Shown piece after piece: positions 44,155-52,843 of a DNA stretch of 64,000 nucleotides (positions within the stretch are counted from its first letter, which is position 1; the number at the start of each line of letters is the position of its first letter). The translations under genes were made by a program, and so were the position numbers. The notes beneath the pieces are model-generated. The model was given only the letters and a program-made list of their open reading frames with translations. It did no database searches and had not been told where the DNA came from. Source of the stretch: Actinomarina sp002308095 (GTDB taxonomy: Bacteria > Actinomycetota > Acidimicrobiia > Actinomarinales > Actinomarinaceae); NCBI GenBank assembly GCA_045563135.1, contig JBJKUL010000001.1, positions 434,001-498,000 on the forward strand, given 5' to 3'.

Positions 44155-45004
44155 AGTTAAACTTTCTGATGTAACAACCTATAAATTCGGTGGGACTTGC
44201 AATAGTTACTTTGAAATCGATTCTGAAAAACAGATTCAAGAATTTGATTTTCAGAATATTGACATTGATAACATCTTTGTAATTGGAAAAGGTTCAAATA
44301 TTGTATTCTCCGACAATGGGTATTCAGGAACAATATTAAAACCAAATTTGGATTTTATTGAATATAATCAAGCTAAATCTACTCTAAAACTAGGTTCGGC
44401 TACTTTCCTTCCAGATATAGCCAGATATTCAAATGCTCATTCAATAGCTGACCTCGAGTGGCTAATTGGGATTCCAGGGTCTGTTGGGGGAGCAGTCAGA
44501 ATGAATGCGGGAGCATATGGTTATGAATTTTCTCAACATATACAATATGTTAACTTTTTTAATTTAGAAAAAAATAAGTTTGAAACTCAACATAAAGATT
44601 ATTTTAATTTTTCATACAGAGAATCAGAAAATTTAGAAAACTGTGTCATAACTTCCGTCGAATTAAATGTTGAAGAAGGCGATCCTGTAAAAATAAAAGA
44701 AAGAATAAGTAAGAATCTACAACACAGAAAAGCCACCCAGCCGGCTGCTATATATAATGCCGGTAGTGTATTTAAAAATCCCAAAGGTTATTCTGCTGGT
44801 TATTTAATTGAAAATGCTGGTCTAAAAGGTCACTGTATAGGTGGAGTTAAGGTTAGTGAAAAGCATGCAAATTTCTTTGTTGCTGAAAAGGATTCCAAAG
44901 CCCAGTCCCTATATGACTTAGTTAAATTTACTAAATCCGTTATTTTTGACAAATATCAAATTAAATTAGAAGAAGAAATTATATTTCTAGGTGATTTTAA
45001 TTAA
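44141..45004 (+). CDS. murB: UDP-N-acetylenolpyruvoylglucosamine reductase MurB
   Basis: 287 aa FAD enzyme. TTYKFGG near 11, GKGSNIVFSDNGY near 48 (FAD), GIPGSVGGAVRMNAGAYG near 109, FSYRES near 157 and SVFKNPKG near 208 (catalytic Ser) are family motifs. It reduces UDP-GlcNAc-enolpyruvate to UDP-MurNAc. murC-murB are split, not fused. Confidence 0.95.
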   Translation: MKKNKVKLSDVTTYKFGGTCNSYFEIDSEKQIQEFDFQNIDIDNIFVIGKGSNIVFSDNGYSGTILKPNLDFIEYNQAKSTLKLGSATFLPDIARYSNAHSIADLEWLIGIPGSVGGAVRMNAGAYGYEFSQHIQYVNFFNLEKNKFETQHKDYFNFSYRESENLENCVITSVELNVEEGDPVKIKERISKNLQHRKATQPAAIYNAGSVFKNPKGYSAGYLIENAGLKGHCIGGVKVSEKHANFFVAEKDSKAQSLYDLVKFTKSVIFDKYQIKLEEEIIFLGDFN

Positions 45005-45006
45005 AA

Positions 45007-45699
45007 ATGAAAGATTACAACGAAAGTCAAACAAGAACCTTTAAGACTTTTCTCGTATTTACAATGTCTTGTTTAAGCATATTACTTATTTTAATGACCG
45101 TAACGTCTCAAACTTATCGCATAAGTGAAATAGCATATAATTTTAGTGATGATTTTGAACTCAAAAGCCTTGAACAACTTTACGGTAAATCTATTTGGAT
45201 GGTTGATGAAAACTCTTTTGAAGGTGTTTATACAGATAACCCAGATATCAAAAAATTATCTATCACCAAAGATTTACCTAGCCGCTTACTTATTACTGTT
45301 GAAGTTTATGAAAAAATGGCCTATTTATATGATCAGAGGTCATCAATAACAAATATAAAATTACTCCATGAAAATAATTATTCAATAAGTGTTAAAGAAG
45401 TAAAATTCCCAATTTCTATTGTTCAGATATTAAACGGTCCAGTAGGAGAGGGCTTCAATGGAGAAATAATTTCTCTTTTCAAAACACTTGAGAAATATGA
45501 GTATTCAAAAAAAGATCTGACTTTGGAGTATGACGGAAAAGGGTTAGTCGCATTTTACAATAAAGGAACTTACGAACTTGGGGATGCAATAGATTTGGGT
45601 AAGAAAGGTTCTGTTTTAGGCGCTTACTTGAAAAGAGATTTTTGTAATGGAACTGTTAGGTTTATAAGTTCAGATTCTACAGTAGAAAATTGTACATAA
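45007..45699 (+). CDS. ftsQ: FtsQ-like division protein (POTRA domain)
   Basis: 230 aa: cytoplasmic tail, one TM helix (about 12-32), then a POTRA-like region (about 36-110, with VDENSFEGVYTDNPDIKKL and LPSRLLITVEVYEK) and a beta-rich end. Fits FtsQ/DivIB by topology, size and position between murB and ftsZ. Sequence conservation is low. It starts 3 bp after murB and is followed by a 93-bp gap. Confidence 0.82.
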   Translation: MKDYNESQTRTFKTFLVFTMSCLSILLILMTVTSQTYRISEIAYNFSDDFELKSLEQLYGKSIWMVDENSFEGVYTDNPDIKKLSITKDLPSRLLITVEVYEKMAYLYDQRSSITNIKLLHENNYSISVKEVKFPISIVQILNGPVGEGFNGEIISLFKTLEKYEYSKKDLTLEYDGKGLVAFYNKGTYELGDAIDLGKKGSVLGAYLKRDFCNGTVRFISSDSTVENCT

Positions 45700-45792
45700 T
45701 CTAAACCTAAACTTTACATATAGATAAAATAAATATTTATTGTTTGTTTAAAGGTACATTGATGATATTCTTTTTTTAAATAAAGGATTTAA
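45700..45792. other. Spacer before ftsZ
   Basis: 93 bp, very AT-rich, the longest gene-free stretch inside the dcw cluster after mraZ. It may hold a promoter (TTGTTT, 16-bp gap, TATTCT), but this is weak. AAAGGA precedes ATG 45793. Confidence 0.3.
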
Positions 45793-46860
45793 ATGAATAA
45801 AACTAAAAAGAAGAGTAGCCAAAAAGGAGTAAATTTAAATATGAGACCTAAAAATTACACAGCTGTAATAAAAGTAATGGGTGTTGGTGGCGGAGGTACA
45901 AACGCTGTTAACCGCATGATGAAAATGAATATTGGTGGTGTAGACTTCGTTGCTTGTAACACTGACGCTCAAAGTTTACTTGGATCAAAAGCAGATATGA
46001 AATTAGATCTAGGTAGAAAATCAACTAGAGGTCTAGGTGCTGGAGCTAATCCAGAAGTTGGTAGACAAGCTGCCATTGACTCCGAAGAGCTCATCGTAGA
46101 GGCACTAAAAGGTTCCGATATGGTTTTTATAGCTGCTGGTGAAGGTGGAGGAACTGGTACAGGTGCTTCTCCTGTTATAGCAAACATTGCACATGAACTT
46201 GGGGCACTTACTGTAGGCGTTGTGACTCGTCCATTTGGATTTGAAGGTCGAAGAAGATCTGTTCAAGCAGAAGAAGGAATACAAGCATTAAGAGATGTTG
46301 TAGACACTCTAATTGTCATTCCTAATGATAGATTGTTACAAATTAGTGATAAAGATATCAAGGTAAGTGAAGCGTATATTAAATCAGACGAAATTCTAGC
46401 AAATGGCGTTAAAGGGATTACTGGTTTAATTACTAATCCAGGCGTAATTAATGTTGACTTTGCTGATGTGAAAACAATATTAAAAGATGCTGGCAATGCC
46501 GTATTAGGTATAGGCAGATCTACTGGTGAACAGAGAGCTCCGAATGCAGCACAAGCAGCTATATCTTCACCTCTATTAGAGGCGAACATGGACGGTGCAG
46601 AGGGTGTATTGATTACTATTGCTGGTTCTGAAGACTTGAAACTTCAAGAGGTTAATGAAGCTGCAAGGGTAATCACAGAAAGAGCTGATGATAATGCAGA
46701 GATTATATTTGGACATACTGTTGATGAAACTTTAGGTGATGCAGTCGAAGTAACTGTAGTTGCTGCAGGTTTTGGTCCTAGACCTACAAGAAAGCCAAAA
46801 GATTTTGATGACAGTCAAGATTCTGGAGGTGACGGTCTTCCTGACTTTATCAAGGGATGA
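45793..46860 (+). CDS. ftsZ: Cell division GTPase FtsZ
   Basis: 355 aa tubulin homolog forming the Z-ring. VMGVGGGGTNAVNRM near 29, NTDAQ near 56, the tubulin signature GEGGGTGTGASPV near 116, and T7 loop NVDFADV near 218. ATG 45793 has AAAGGA at good spacing, but ATG 45841 (start MRPKNYTAVIKV) also follows AAAGGAG and matches the usual family N-terminus. The tail after the globular core is only about 20 residues and ends LPDFIKG, a plausible partner-binding peptide; linkers are normally longer. Confidence 0.97.
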   Translation: MNKTKKKSSQKGVNLNMRPKNYTAVIKVMGVGGGGTNAVNRMMKMNIGGVDFVACNTDAQSLLGSKADMKLDLGRKSTRGLGAGANPEVGRQAAIDSEELIVEALKGSDMVFIAAGEGGGTGTGASPVIANIAHELGALTVGVVTRPFGFEGRRRSVQAEEGIQALRDVVDTLIVIPNDRLLQISDKDIKVSEAYIKSDEILANGVKGITGLITNPGVINVDFADVKTILKDAGNAVLGIGRSTGEQRAPNAAQAAISSPLLEANMDGAEGVLITIAGSEDLKLQEVNEAARVITERADDNAEIIFGHTVDETLGDAVEVTVVAAGFGPRPTRKPKDFDDSQDSGGDGLPDFIKG

Positions 46861-47462
46861 TCAGGTCTAAATTTGTAAAAACATGTTACTTTAGTGACAA
46901 ACATTACAACAAAAACTTACTGGAAACAATAAGGGGTGTAACTCTTAACAACGAGTCATCCCTTAGAGTTGCAAGTATGAACCAAACACACAGCGATACT
47001 GTGTTGAAAATTAAAAATGAAGGAAATTATCAATCCGACGGAATACTAACTACCGAAAAAAACCTCGCGTTGGTTGTAAAAACTGCTGACTGTATGCCTG
47101 TTCTGATTAGGGATTTAAATTCTATAGCTGCAGTACACATTGGATGGAGAGGGCTGACAAATAATATATTTCATAAAACTCTAGAGCTACTGCAAGAGAC
47201 GGAGTTACAAGTTTCGATTGGTCCCCATGCAAGAAGTTGTTGCTATGAAGTTAAGGAAGATGTAGCAGTATTATTACCTGAGCTTATAGAAATTAAAGAT
47301 AAAAAAATGTATTTAAACCAAGCTAAAAGTATTGAGAACTTCTGTAATGAAAATAAAATAAAAATAGATGTTTCTGATATTTGTACAATTTGTGATGATA
47401 ATTTCTTTTCATTTAGAGAAAACAATACTCAAGAAAGGCAGATATCTTTTATATGGAAATGA
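46857..47462 (+). CDS. pgeF: Multi-copper-oxidase-like/purine nucleosidase PgeF (YfiH/YlmD)
   Basis: 201 aa. NQTHSD near 41, TADCMPVLI near 77, VHIGWRGLTNNI near 96 and IGPHARSCCYEV near 122 supply the zinc Cys/His set of the LACC1/YfiH family, which acts on purine nucleosides and is reported to edit wall precursors. It overlaps the ftsZ stop by 4 bp, as in the common ftsZ-ylmD-ylmE-sepF order. Confidence 0.92.
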   Translation: MIRSKFVKTCYFSDKHYNKNLLETIRGVTLNNESSLRVASMNQTHSDTVLKIKNEGNYQSDGILTTEKNLALVVKTADCMPVLIRDLNSIAAVHIGWRGLTNNIFHKTLELLQETELQVSIGPHARSCCYEVKEDVAVLLPELIEIKDKKMYLNQAKSIENFCNENKIKIDVSDICTICDDNFFSFRENNTQERQISFIWK

Positions 47463-48067
47463 ATAATCTTAAGAACATTTCAAAAAAAGTCGAATCATAT
47501 AATTGTAAATTATTGGCTGTAGTCAAGAATCAAAATATCGAGGATATAAAAAAGTTAGTTGAATTTGGAGTTAATGATTTAGGTGAAAATAGACTGGAAG
47601 AACTTAGTGTACATAGTGAAAACTTTCCAAATCAAAATTTTCATTTTATAGCACCGTTACAATCAAGAAAAATTTCTGAAATATTAAAACATACTAAGGC
47701 TATACATTCCATTTTCAGAAAAAAAGAATTAGATATAATCTCAAAGGCATATGTCGGACAGGAACTTTTTGCACAAGTAAACATAGATGGAGATATAAAT
47801 AAAAGCGGGTTAACTCCTGAGCAGTTGTTTGAATTCATGTATTACGCAAAAGAAATAAACATAATGCCGGCTGGGTTAATGTGCATTCCCAACATTACTT
47901 CTGATAGAAGAGTAGCATTTTCGAAAATGCAAAATATAAATGAAGAACTAAAAAATAATTTTCAAGATTATCAGGGGCAACTTTCTATGGGTATGTCTGA
48001 TGACTATGAAATTGCTTTAGATTATGGTGCAACAATAGTTCGTATAGGTAGTAAAATATTCTCATAA
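47453..48067 (+). CDS. YggS-family PLP homeostasis protein
   Basis: 204 aa. LLAVVKNQ near 21 holds the PLP lysine; LGENRLEEL near 43, FHFIAPLQSRK near 63, GLMCIP near 142, LSMGMSDDYEIAL near 176 and VRIGSKIF at the end match YggS/YlmE, a PLP carrier. The phosphate-binding end normally reads RxGxxIFG. Shorter than the usual ~230 aa. It overlaps pgeF by 10 bp. Confidence 0.92.
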   Translation: MEMNNLKNISKKVESYNCKLLAVVKNQNIEDIKKLVEFGVNDLGENRLEELSVHSENFPNQNFHFIAPLQSRKISEILKHTKAIHSIFRKKELDIISKAYVGQELFAQVNIDGDINKSGLTPEQLFEFMYYAKEINIMPAGLMCIPNITSDRRVAFSKMQNINEELKNNFQDYQGQLSMGMSDDYEIALDYGATIVRIGSKIFS

Positions 48068-48507
48068 TGTTAGAAAAATTCTTAATAGCAATAGGTTTAA
48101 AACAGCCACAAAATATTGATATAAATGACACCATTCCTGTGAGTAAAACAGTTCGACCCTCTGAAGAGAATAGATTTTCAAATGAAGAGAGAGTTGGAGA
48201 TGTGAGAATACATAATCCAAAAGACGAGGTAGAAATTAAGGTACTCAAGTCATTTAACGACATCCATAATTTAGGTACCGTAGTCAAAGAAGACTACATT
48301 GTCGCAATGGATATAAGAGACATATCAGATCAAGTTGATCGAAGAAGAATAATTGATTTCGTAACTGGAATGGCTTTTATAAGTGATGCAAAAATACGAT
48401 CTATAAATAAAGATGGCGTTTACTTGATTCTTCCAGCATCAGCTTCATTACCATCCTCAGAGAGAGAGCGTCTACAGAATCTAGGACTATACAGAATAAA
48501 TGTGTAG
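48067..48507 (+). CDS. sepF: SepF, membrane anchor of FtsZ
   Basis: 146 aa. The N-terminal MLEKFLIAIGL is the amphipathic membrane-binding helix, then a flexible linker, then the core (about 58-135) with VVAMDIRD-like YIVAMDIRDISDQVDRRRIIDFVTG and the ending VYLILP. In actinobacteria, which lack FtsA, SepF ties FtsZ to the membrane. It overlaps yggS by 1 bp and yggT by 8 bp. Confidence 0.93.
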   Translation: MLEKFLIAIGLKQPQNIDINDTIPVSKTVRPSEENRFSNEERVGDVRIHNPKDEVEIKVLKSFNDIHNLGTVVKEDYIVAMDIRDISDQVDRRRIIDFVTGMAFISDAKIRSINKDGVYLILPASASLPSSERERLQNLGLYRINV

Positions 48508-48766
48508 TTTATTAATTTTATTTTTTCGATTCTTCTCATATGCATTGTTTGCTTGGATAATATTAAGCTGGGTGCAGGTCTCTCCAGAACATCCAATTGG
48601 ACAACTAAAAATTATTCTAGACAGAGCTTTTACAAGAATATTAGAACCTATTCGATCTAGAATCCCTACTTTGAGAATTGGTATGGCTGGCTTAGACCTT
48701 TCACCACTGGTATTAATTTTTGGAGTAAATCTTATACAGCCCTACGTATTAAGAGCAGTTTGTTAA
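48500..48766 (+). CDS. YggT-family membrane protein
   Basis: 88 aa, two TM helices (about 3-21 and 68-85) around a loop with VQVSPEHPIGQL and RILEPIRSRIPTLRIGMAGLDLSPLVLIF, the YggT/YlmG signature. Role in division or osmotic stability is not settled. It shares a palindromic TTAA with the convergent ileS so both stops overlap. A divIVA gene, which usually comes next, is absent. Confidence 0.9.
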   Translation: MCSLLILFFRFFSYALFAWIILSWVQVSPEHPIGQLKIILDRAFTRILEPIRSRIPTLRIGMAGLDLSPLVLIFGVNLIQPYVLRAVC

Positions 48767-51700
48767 GACTTACTCATTTCGACAGTTAAAGAAAAATCGA
48801 GAAGACTTTCTTGACCAGCTTTATTAACTGAATTAAGAGTTACTGAAAGAGTCTCGTTCATTATATATTCCTTATGTTTATCAATAGCTGATAATAGGAT
48901 GTCGTCTGACGAAAATATTGTAGTTGTAATACGGTCAGTTATATCATAACCACTATCTTTTCTCATTTTCTGAACTAGGGACACTACTTCTCTGGATAAT
49001 CTTTCTTCAAGGAGTTCGCTGTCTATTTCGGTATCAAGGCTGATTAAAAAGTTATTTACTATATCTTGATTCTTTTTATCTTCAATTTCAACTAGCTGTA
49101 AATCTAAATCATCCAGTGGTATTTTCTCATTATTAAATGTTAAAAAACCCTCTTTAATAGAGCTTGTTATATCTGCTTGGTCTAAGGAATCCAGGTGGTT
49201 TTTAAGATTGTTAATGTCTTTACCAAGCTTTGGACCTAGCTTTTGGTAATTTGGTTTGCAAACATATTTCACCCAATTCGAAACATTGTTATCAAAGACA
49301 ATGTTTTTGATGTTTAGTTCGTTAAGAATAATTTGTTCAACATTTTGAATCTGTTTTTCTAAATTTATATCTTCAGTAACGATTCTTAGAGTTTTAAGAG
49401 GTTGCTTATTAGGTATCTCAACATTTAGTCGTATATTTCTAGCTGCTTTAATTATGTTTTTAGCTACGGAGATATCATTTTCAAGTTGTATATTTATTAA
49501 ATTTTCATCTGAAACAGGGTAGTTTTCATAATGAATACTCATATTTTCTTCTTCAACTAATCCTTGATATATCTCTTCACAAATAAATGGAAGTACCGGT
49601 GCCATTGTCTTAGAGAATTCAAGAAGTACTTCGTGTAAAGTCTTGAATGCGTTTATTTTATCCCTATCATCAACACCTTTTTCCTTCCAAAATCTTTTTC
49701 TATTTGATCTAACATACCAGTTAGTCAACTCATCGATAAAGCTTATCAAAGGAGGCACAACTTCATACAGATAGTAATTTTCCATTTTTTCATTAACAGT
49801 TTTTATAAGTGACTGAAGAGTTGATATGATCCATTGATCCATCAACGAACGATCCTCAACTGGATCAGCACTATTTAATTCTTCTAGTGTAATTTTGTCA
49901 GCATTTGCATAATTTGAGAAAAATGTATAACTGTTCCATAAAGGAAGGATTACGTTTCTTGTTACAAGTTGAACACCTTCCTCAGAGAACTTGAGAGGTT
50001 CTCCTCTTACGACTGGAGAATTGATTAGATATGCTCTTAAACTGTCTCCGCCGTAACTATTTAGTAATTCTTCGGGGTCCGGATAATTCTTCAGACTTTT
50101 ACTCATTTTTCGACCATCTTCAGCCAAAATCATTCCAGTTGTAATACAATTTTTAAACGCCACAGAATCAAAAAGAGCTACGGAAAGTATAGTGAGTGTA
50201 TAAAACCAGCCTCTAGTTTGGTCAAGTCCCTCAGCAATAAAATCTGCTGGAAACCCATCTAAAAATTCTTCTTTATTTTCAAAAGGGTAATGTTGTTGTC
50301 CATATGGCATTGACCCTGACTCAAACCAACAATCAAGTACTTCTGAAGTTCTTTTGTATTTCTTTCCATTAACTTCTATTTCTATATCATCAAGATAATG
50401 TTTATGAAGGTCATTGACTTTAACTCCACTCAATGCTTCTAGTTCCTCAATTGAGCCAATGCAGATTTGGTCAGCGGGGTCATCTACATTAATCCAAACA
50501 GGTATACAGCTTCCCCAGTATCTATTTCTACTAATTGCCCAATCTCTTGCATTTTCTAACCAATTTGAAAACCTTTTTTCACCTATAAACCCTGGTACCC
50601 AGTGAGTCTCTTTATTTAGCTCTACCATTCGCTCTCTTATCTTTTCAACTCTTACAAACCAGGTCGGTATAGCTTTATAAATTAAAGGAGTACCTGTTCT
50701 CCAGCAAAATGGATATGAGTGCATCTCTGTTTTTTGACTAAACAATGAACCCCTTTCTTTAAGTTGCCCAATAATGATTTTGTCAGCATCTTTAACATTC
50801 ATTCCTTCAATACCTTTTACAGAATTATCAAACTTGCCAGATAAAGTAACAGGGTCAACAATTGCTTCAATACCAGCTTGTTTAAGAGCATAAAAGTCAC
50901 TTTCACCATAAGCAGGGGCTTGCGATACTAGTCCAGAACCTGATTCAGTGTTTGTATCGTCACTGTGAATAATCCTAAATGCACCATTTTGATGCTCTTC
51001 TTCAAACTCGTTGTATGCAGGCTTATATTCTGCACCTATTAAATCGACCCCAGCAGCTTCTCCAACTAATGTATATTCGTAATTGCTCAATTCACTAATA
51101 AGATTTTCAGCTATCCAGTAATACTCATTATCTATTTTGACTCGAACATATTTAATATCTTCCCCCACAGCTATTGCAAGGTTTCCTGGGATACACCAGG
51201 GGGTAGTTGTCCAAACTAGGAAATTATCATTTTCTTTAACTTCATTGTGGTCATTTCGGGCTCTGAGAGTAAAAAATATTGAAGGATCTTCAACATCTCT
51301 ATAATCCATATTTGCCTCAAAGTTAGATAAAGGTGTCGCAGCAGACCAAGAGTAAGGCAGTACTTTGTAATCTTTATAGATTAAATCATTTTCCCAAAGG
51401 TTTTTAAACACCCACCAAACGCTTTCCATGAAATCAATGTCCATTGTTTTGTAATCATTTTCAAAATCTACCCAACGACCAATTTTCCTAGTGACGCGTT
51501 CCCAGTTTTCAGTATTAGTTTGAACTTGAGATCTACAAGCTTCATTAAATTTACCAATACCAAAGTCATTTATTTGTTGTGGATCATCTAGTCCAAGTTG
51601 TTTCTGTACTTCCATCTCTATAGGGAGCCCATGAACATCCCATCCAAATCGTCGTTCAACATAATATCCACGCATTGTCCAATATCTTGGAACAATATCT

Positions 51701-51894
51701 TTAATTACTCCGGCGAGAAGATTTCCATAATGCGGACTTCCAGTAGGGAATGGAGGGCCATCATAAAATCTAAATATTTTTTGATCTTTCCTGTTAGCCA
51801 TTGAGTTATCAAATGCATTTATCTTATCCCAATACTTAGAGATATTTTGCTCTTGGGACGCTAGATCAATATTATTGTTGATTCTTTTGAACAT
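48763..51894 (-). CDS. ileS: Isoleucyl-tRNA synthetase, type 2 (eukaryote-like)
   Basis: 1043 aa class Ia synthetase. GPPFPTGSPHYGNLLAG near 45 is the HIGH region (here HYGN), RFGWDVHGLPIE follows, an editing domain spans about 190-400, DGRKMSKSLKN near 592 is the KMSKS loop, then anticodon-binding and a long C-terminal domain. Length and motifs are of the IleS2 type found in actinobacteria, often mupirocin-tolerant. It is inverted relative to the dcw cluster. No T-box is seen in its short leader. Confidence 0.96.
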   Translation of the reverse strand: MFKRINNNIDLASQEQNISKYWDKINAFDNSMANRKDQKIFRFYDGPPFPTGSPHYGNLLAGVIKDIVPRYWTMRGYYVERRFGWDVHGLPIEMEVQKQLGLDDPQQINDFGIGKFNEACRSQVQTNTENWERVTRKIGRWVDFENDYKTMDIDFMESVWWVFKNLWENDLIYKDYKVLPYSWSAATPLSNFEANMDYRDVEDPSIFFTLRARNDHNEVKENDNFLVWTTTPWCIPGNLAIAVGEDIKYVRVKIDNEYYWIAENLISELSNYEYTLVGEAAGVDLIGAEYKPAYNEFEEEHQNGAFRIIHSDDTNTESGSGLVSQAPAYGESDFYALKQAGIEAIVDPVTLSGKFDNSVKGIEGMNVKDADKIIIGQLKERGSLFSQKTEMHSYPFCWRTGTPLIYKAIPTWFVRVEKIRERMVELNKETHWVPGFIGEKRFSNWLENARDWAISRNRYWGSCIPVWINVDDPADQICIGSIEELEALSGVKVNDLHKHYLDDIEIEVNGKKYKRTSEVLDCWFESGSMPYGQQHYPFENKEEFLDGFPADFIAEGLDQTRGWFYTLTILSVALFDSVAFKNCITTGMILAEDGRKMSKSLKNYPDPEELLNSYGGDSLRAYLINSPVVRGEPLKFSEEGVQLVTRNVILPLWNSYTFFSNYANADKITLEELNSADPVEDRSLMDQWIISTLQSLIKTVNEKMENYYLYEVVPPLISFIDELTNWYVRSNRKRFWKEKGVDDRDKINAFKTLHEVLLEFSKTMAPVLPFICEEIYQGLVEEENMSIHYENYPVSDENLINIQLENDISVAKNIIKAARNIRLNVEIPNKQPLKTLRIVTEDINLEKQIQNVEQIILNELNIKNIVFDNNVSNWVKYVCKPNYQKLGPKLGKDINNLKNHLDSLDQADITSSIKEGFLTFNNEKIPLDDLDLQLVEIEDKKNQDIVNNFLISLDTEIDSELLEERLSREVVSLVQKMRKDSGYDITDRITTTIFSSDDILLSAIDKHKEYIMNETLSVTLNSVNKAGQESLLDFSLTVEMSKS

Positions 51895-51896
51895 AT

Positions 51897-51912
51897 CTTT
51901 AAAATTTTAAAG
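51897..51912. promoter_or_regulatory. 16-bp perfect palindrome just upstream of ileS
   Basis: CTTTAAAATTTTAAAG ends 2 bp before the ileS ATG, so AAAG of one arm may serve as ribosome site. It could be an operator or a small hairpin; AT-rich palindromes also arise by chance. The rest of the 123-bp divergent spacer holds promoter-like TATA elements but nothing clear. Confidence 0.35.
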
Positions 51913-52017
51913 CTTTTTAGAATAAATATACGATATATAAAGAATATTTAAATAATAAGAAAATACTTACCTTTTTGTAGAAATTTACTAAGCTATTTAA
52001 ATTAATAGGAAATAGTT

Positions 52018-52395
52018 ATGGCAAGAAAATTATCACCAAATACAGTCAGCAAGTTCAAAAAGAAACTTGAAGCAGAACGTGAGAATCTGACGAATTTACT
52101 ACAAAGACATCAAGAGGAACGCGAAAAAGTTAGGCTCTCAGAAGGTTCTGCAGAAAGAAGTCCAGACCCATCAGAAGCTGATGGCGGCTCCATGGCGTTT
52201 GAGCTAGAAAAAGAATTAACTTTAGATGAAAATACTAAATACTTATTAAATCAAGTTGAACATGCTTTATTTTTAATAAAAAAGAAAAAATACGGTATTT
52301 GTGAAAGTTGTGGAGAATCTATACCAGTTGCAAGACTTGAAGCTTTGCCATATTCAGCAACTTGTAAAGATTGCGCACAATTAATTGACTCTTAA
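52018..52395 (+). CDS. DksA/TraR-family zinc-finger protein
   Basis: 125 aa: N-terminal coiled coil (about 8-45), SPDPSEADGG linker, then CESCGESIPVARLEALPYSATCKDC (CxxC-x17-CxxC, split here across residues 97-121). It may bind RNA polymerase through the secondary channel as DksA does; the acidic tip residues of true DksA are not clear. ATG with GGAAATAG upstream. The ileS/lspA context is usual in actinobacteria. Confidence 0.88.
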   Translation: MARKLSPNTVSKFKKKLEAERENLTNLLQRHQEEREKVRLSEGSAERSPDPSEADGGSMAFELEKELTLDENTKYLLNQVEHALFLIKKKKYGICESCGESIPVARLEALPYSATCKDCAQLIDS

Positions 52396-52843
52396 GAAAT
52401 ATTTTTACCCAGTTTTTCTAGCAACACTATTAGCAATAGTTGATAATTTGGTGAAATACTATATACGAACACAAAATATTCAAGAATTAGTGATTATAGA
52501 AAATTTTCTAACAATTGATTTAACTTACAATACAGGCATAGCATTTGGATTCTTAAGTGATTATACGAACTCTACTTATGTAATATCACTTTTAGTTTTA
52601 GCGTGGCTGATTTACCAATTCAAGGATCTAAAAAATAACCCAACAGAGTTCTACTCGCTTATTCTGATTTTAGGTGGAGCACTCGGGAATTTATCAGAAA
52701 GGGGATGGAGCCTATTGACCGGAAGTGGAGGAAAAGTAACAGACTTTATAGAACTTATGTTTATACCAAGTTTTAATATTGCAGATTCTTTGATAAGCAT
52801 AGGTATTACTACCTTGTTATTTTTGGAGTTTAGAAATAAATAA
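52385..52843 (+). CDS. lspA: Lipoprotein signal peptidase
   Basis: 152 aa, four TM helices. Catalytic Asp pair: GGKVTDFIEL near 119 and FNIADS near 134; also YNTGIAFGF near 50 and GGALGNLSERG near 98. It cleaves lipoprotein signal peptides after lipidation. TTG start overlaps the DksA-like gene by 11 bp. The last 8 bp overlap the start of the pseudouridine synthase gene. Confidence 0.94.
   Translation: MTLKKYFYPVFLATLLAIVDNLVKYYIRTQNIQELVIIENFLTIDLTYNTGIAFGFLSDYTNSTYVISLLVLAWLIYQFKDLKNNPTEFYSLILILGGALGNLSERGWSLLTGSGGKVTDFIELMFIPSFNIADSLISIGITTLLFLEFRNK

Noticed and set aside
46263..46589. 108-aa minus-strand ORF inside ftsZ
   Set aside because: Shadow frame of a conserved gene, low-complexity composition, no start context.
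51895..52017. T-box leader for ileS
   Set aside because: The spacer is only 123 bp and shared with a divergent gene; no AGGGTGG-like T-box sequence or specifier stem was found.
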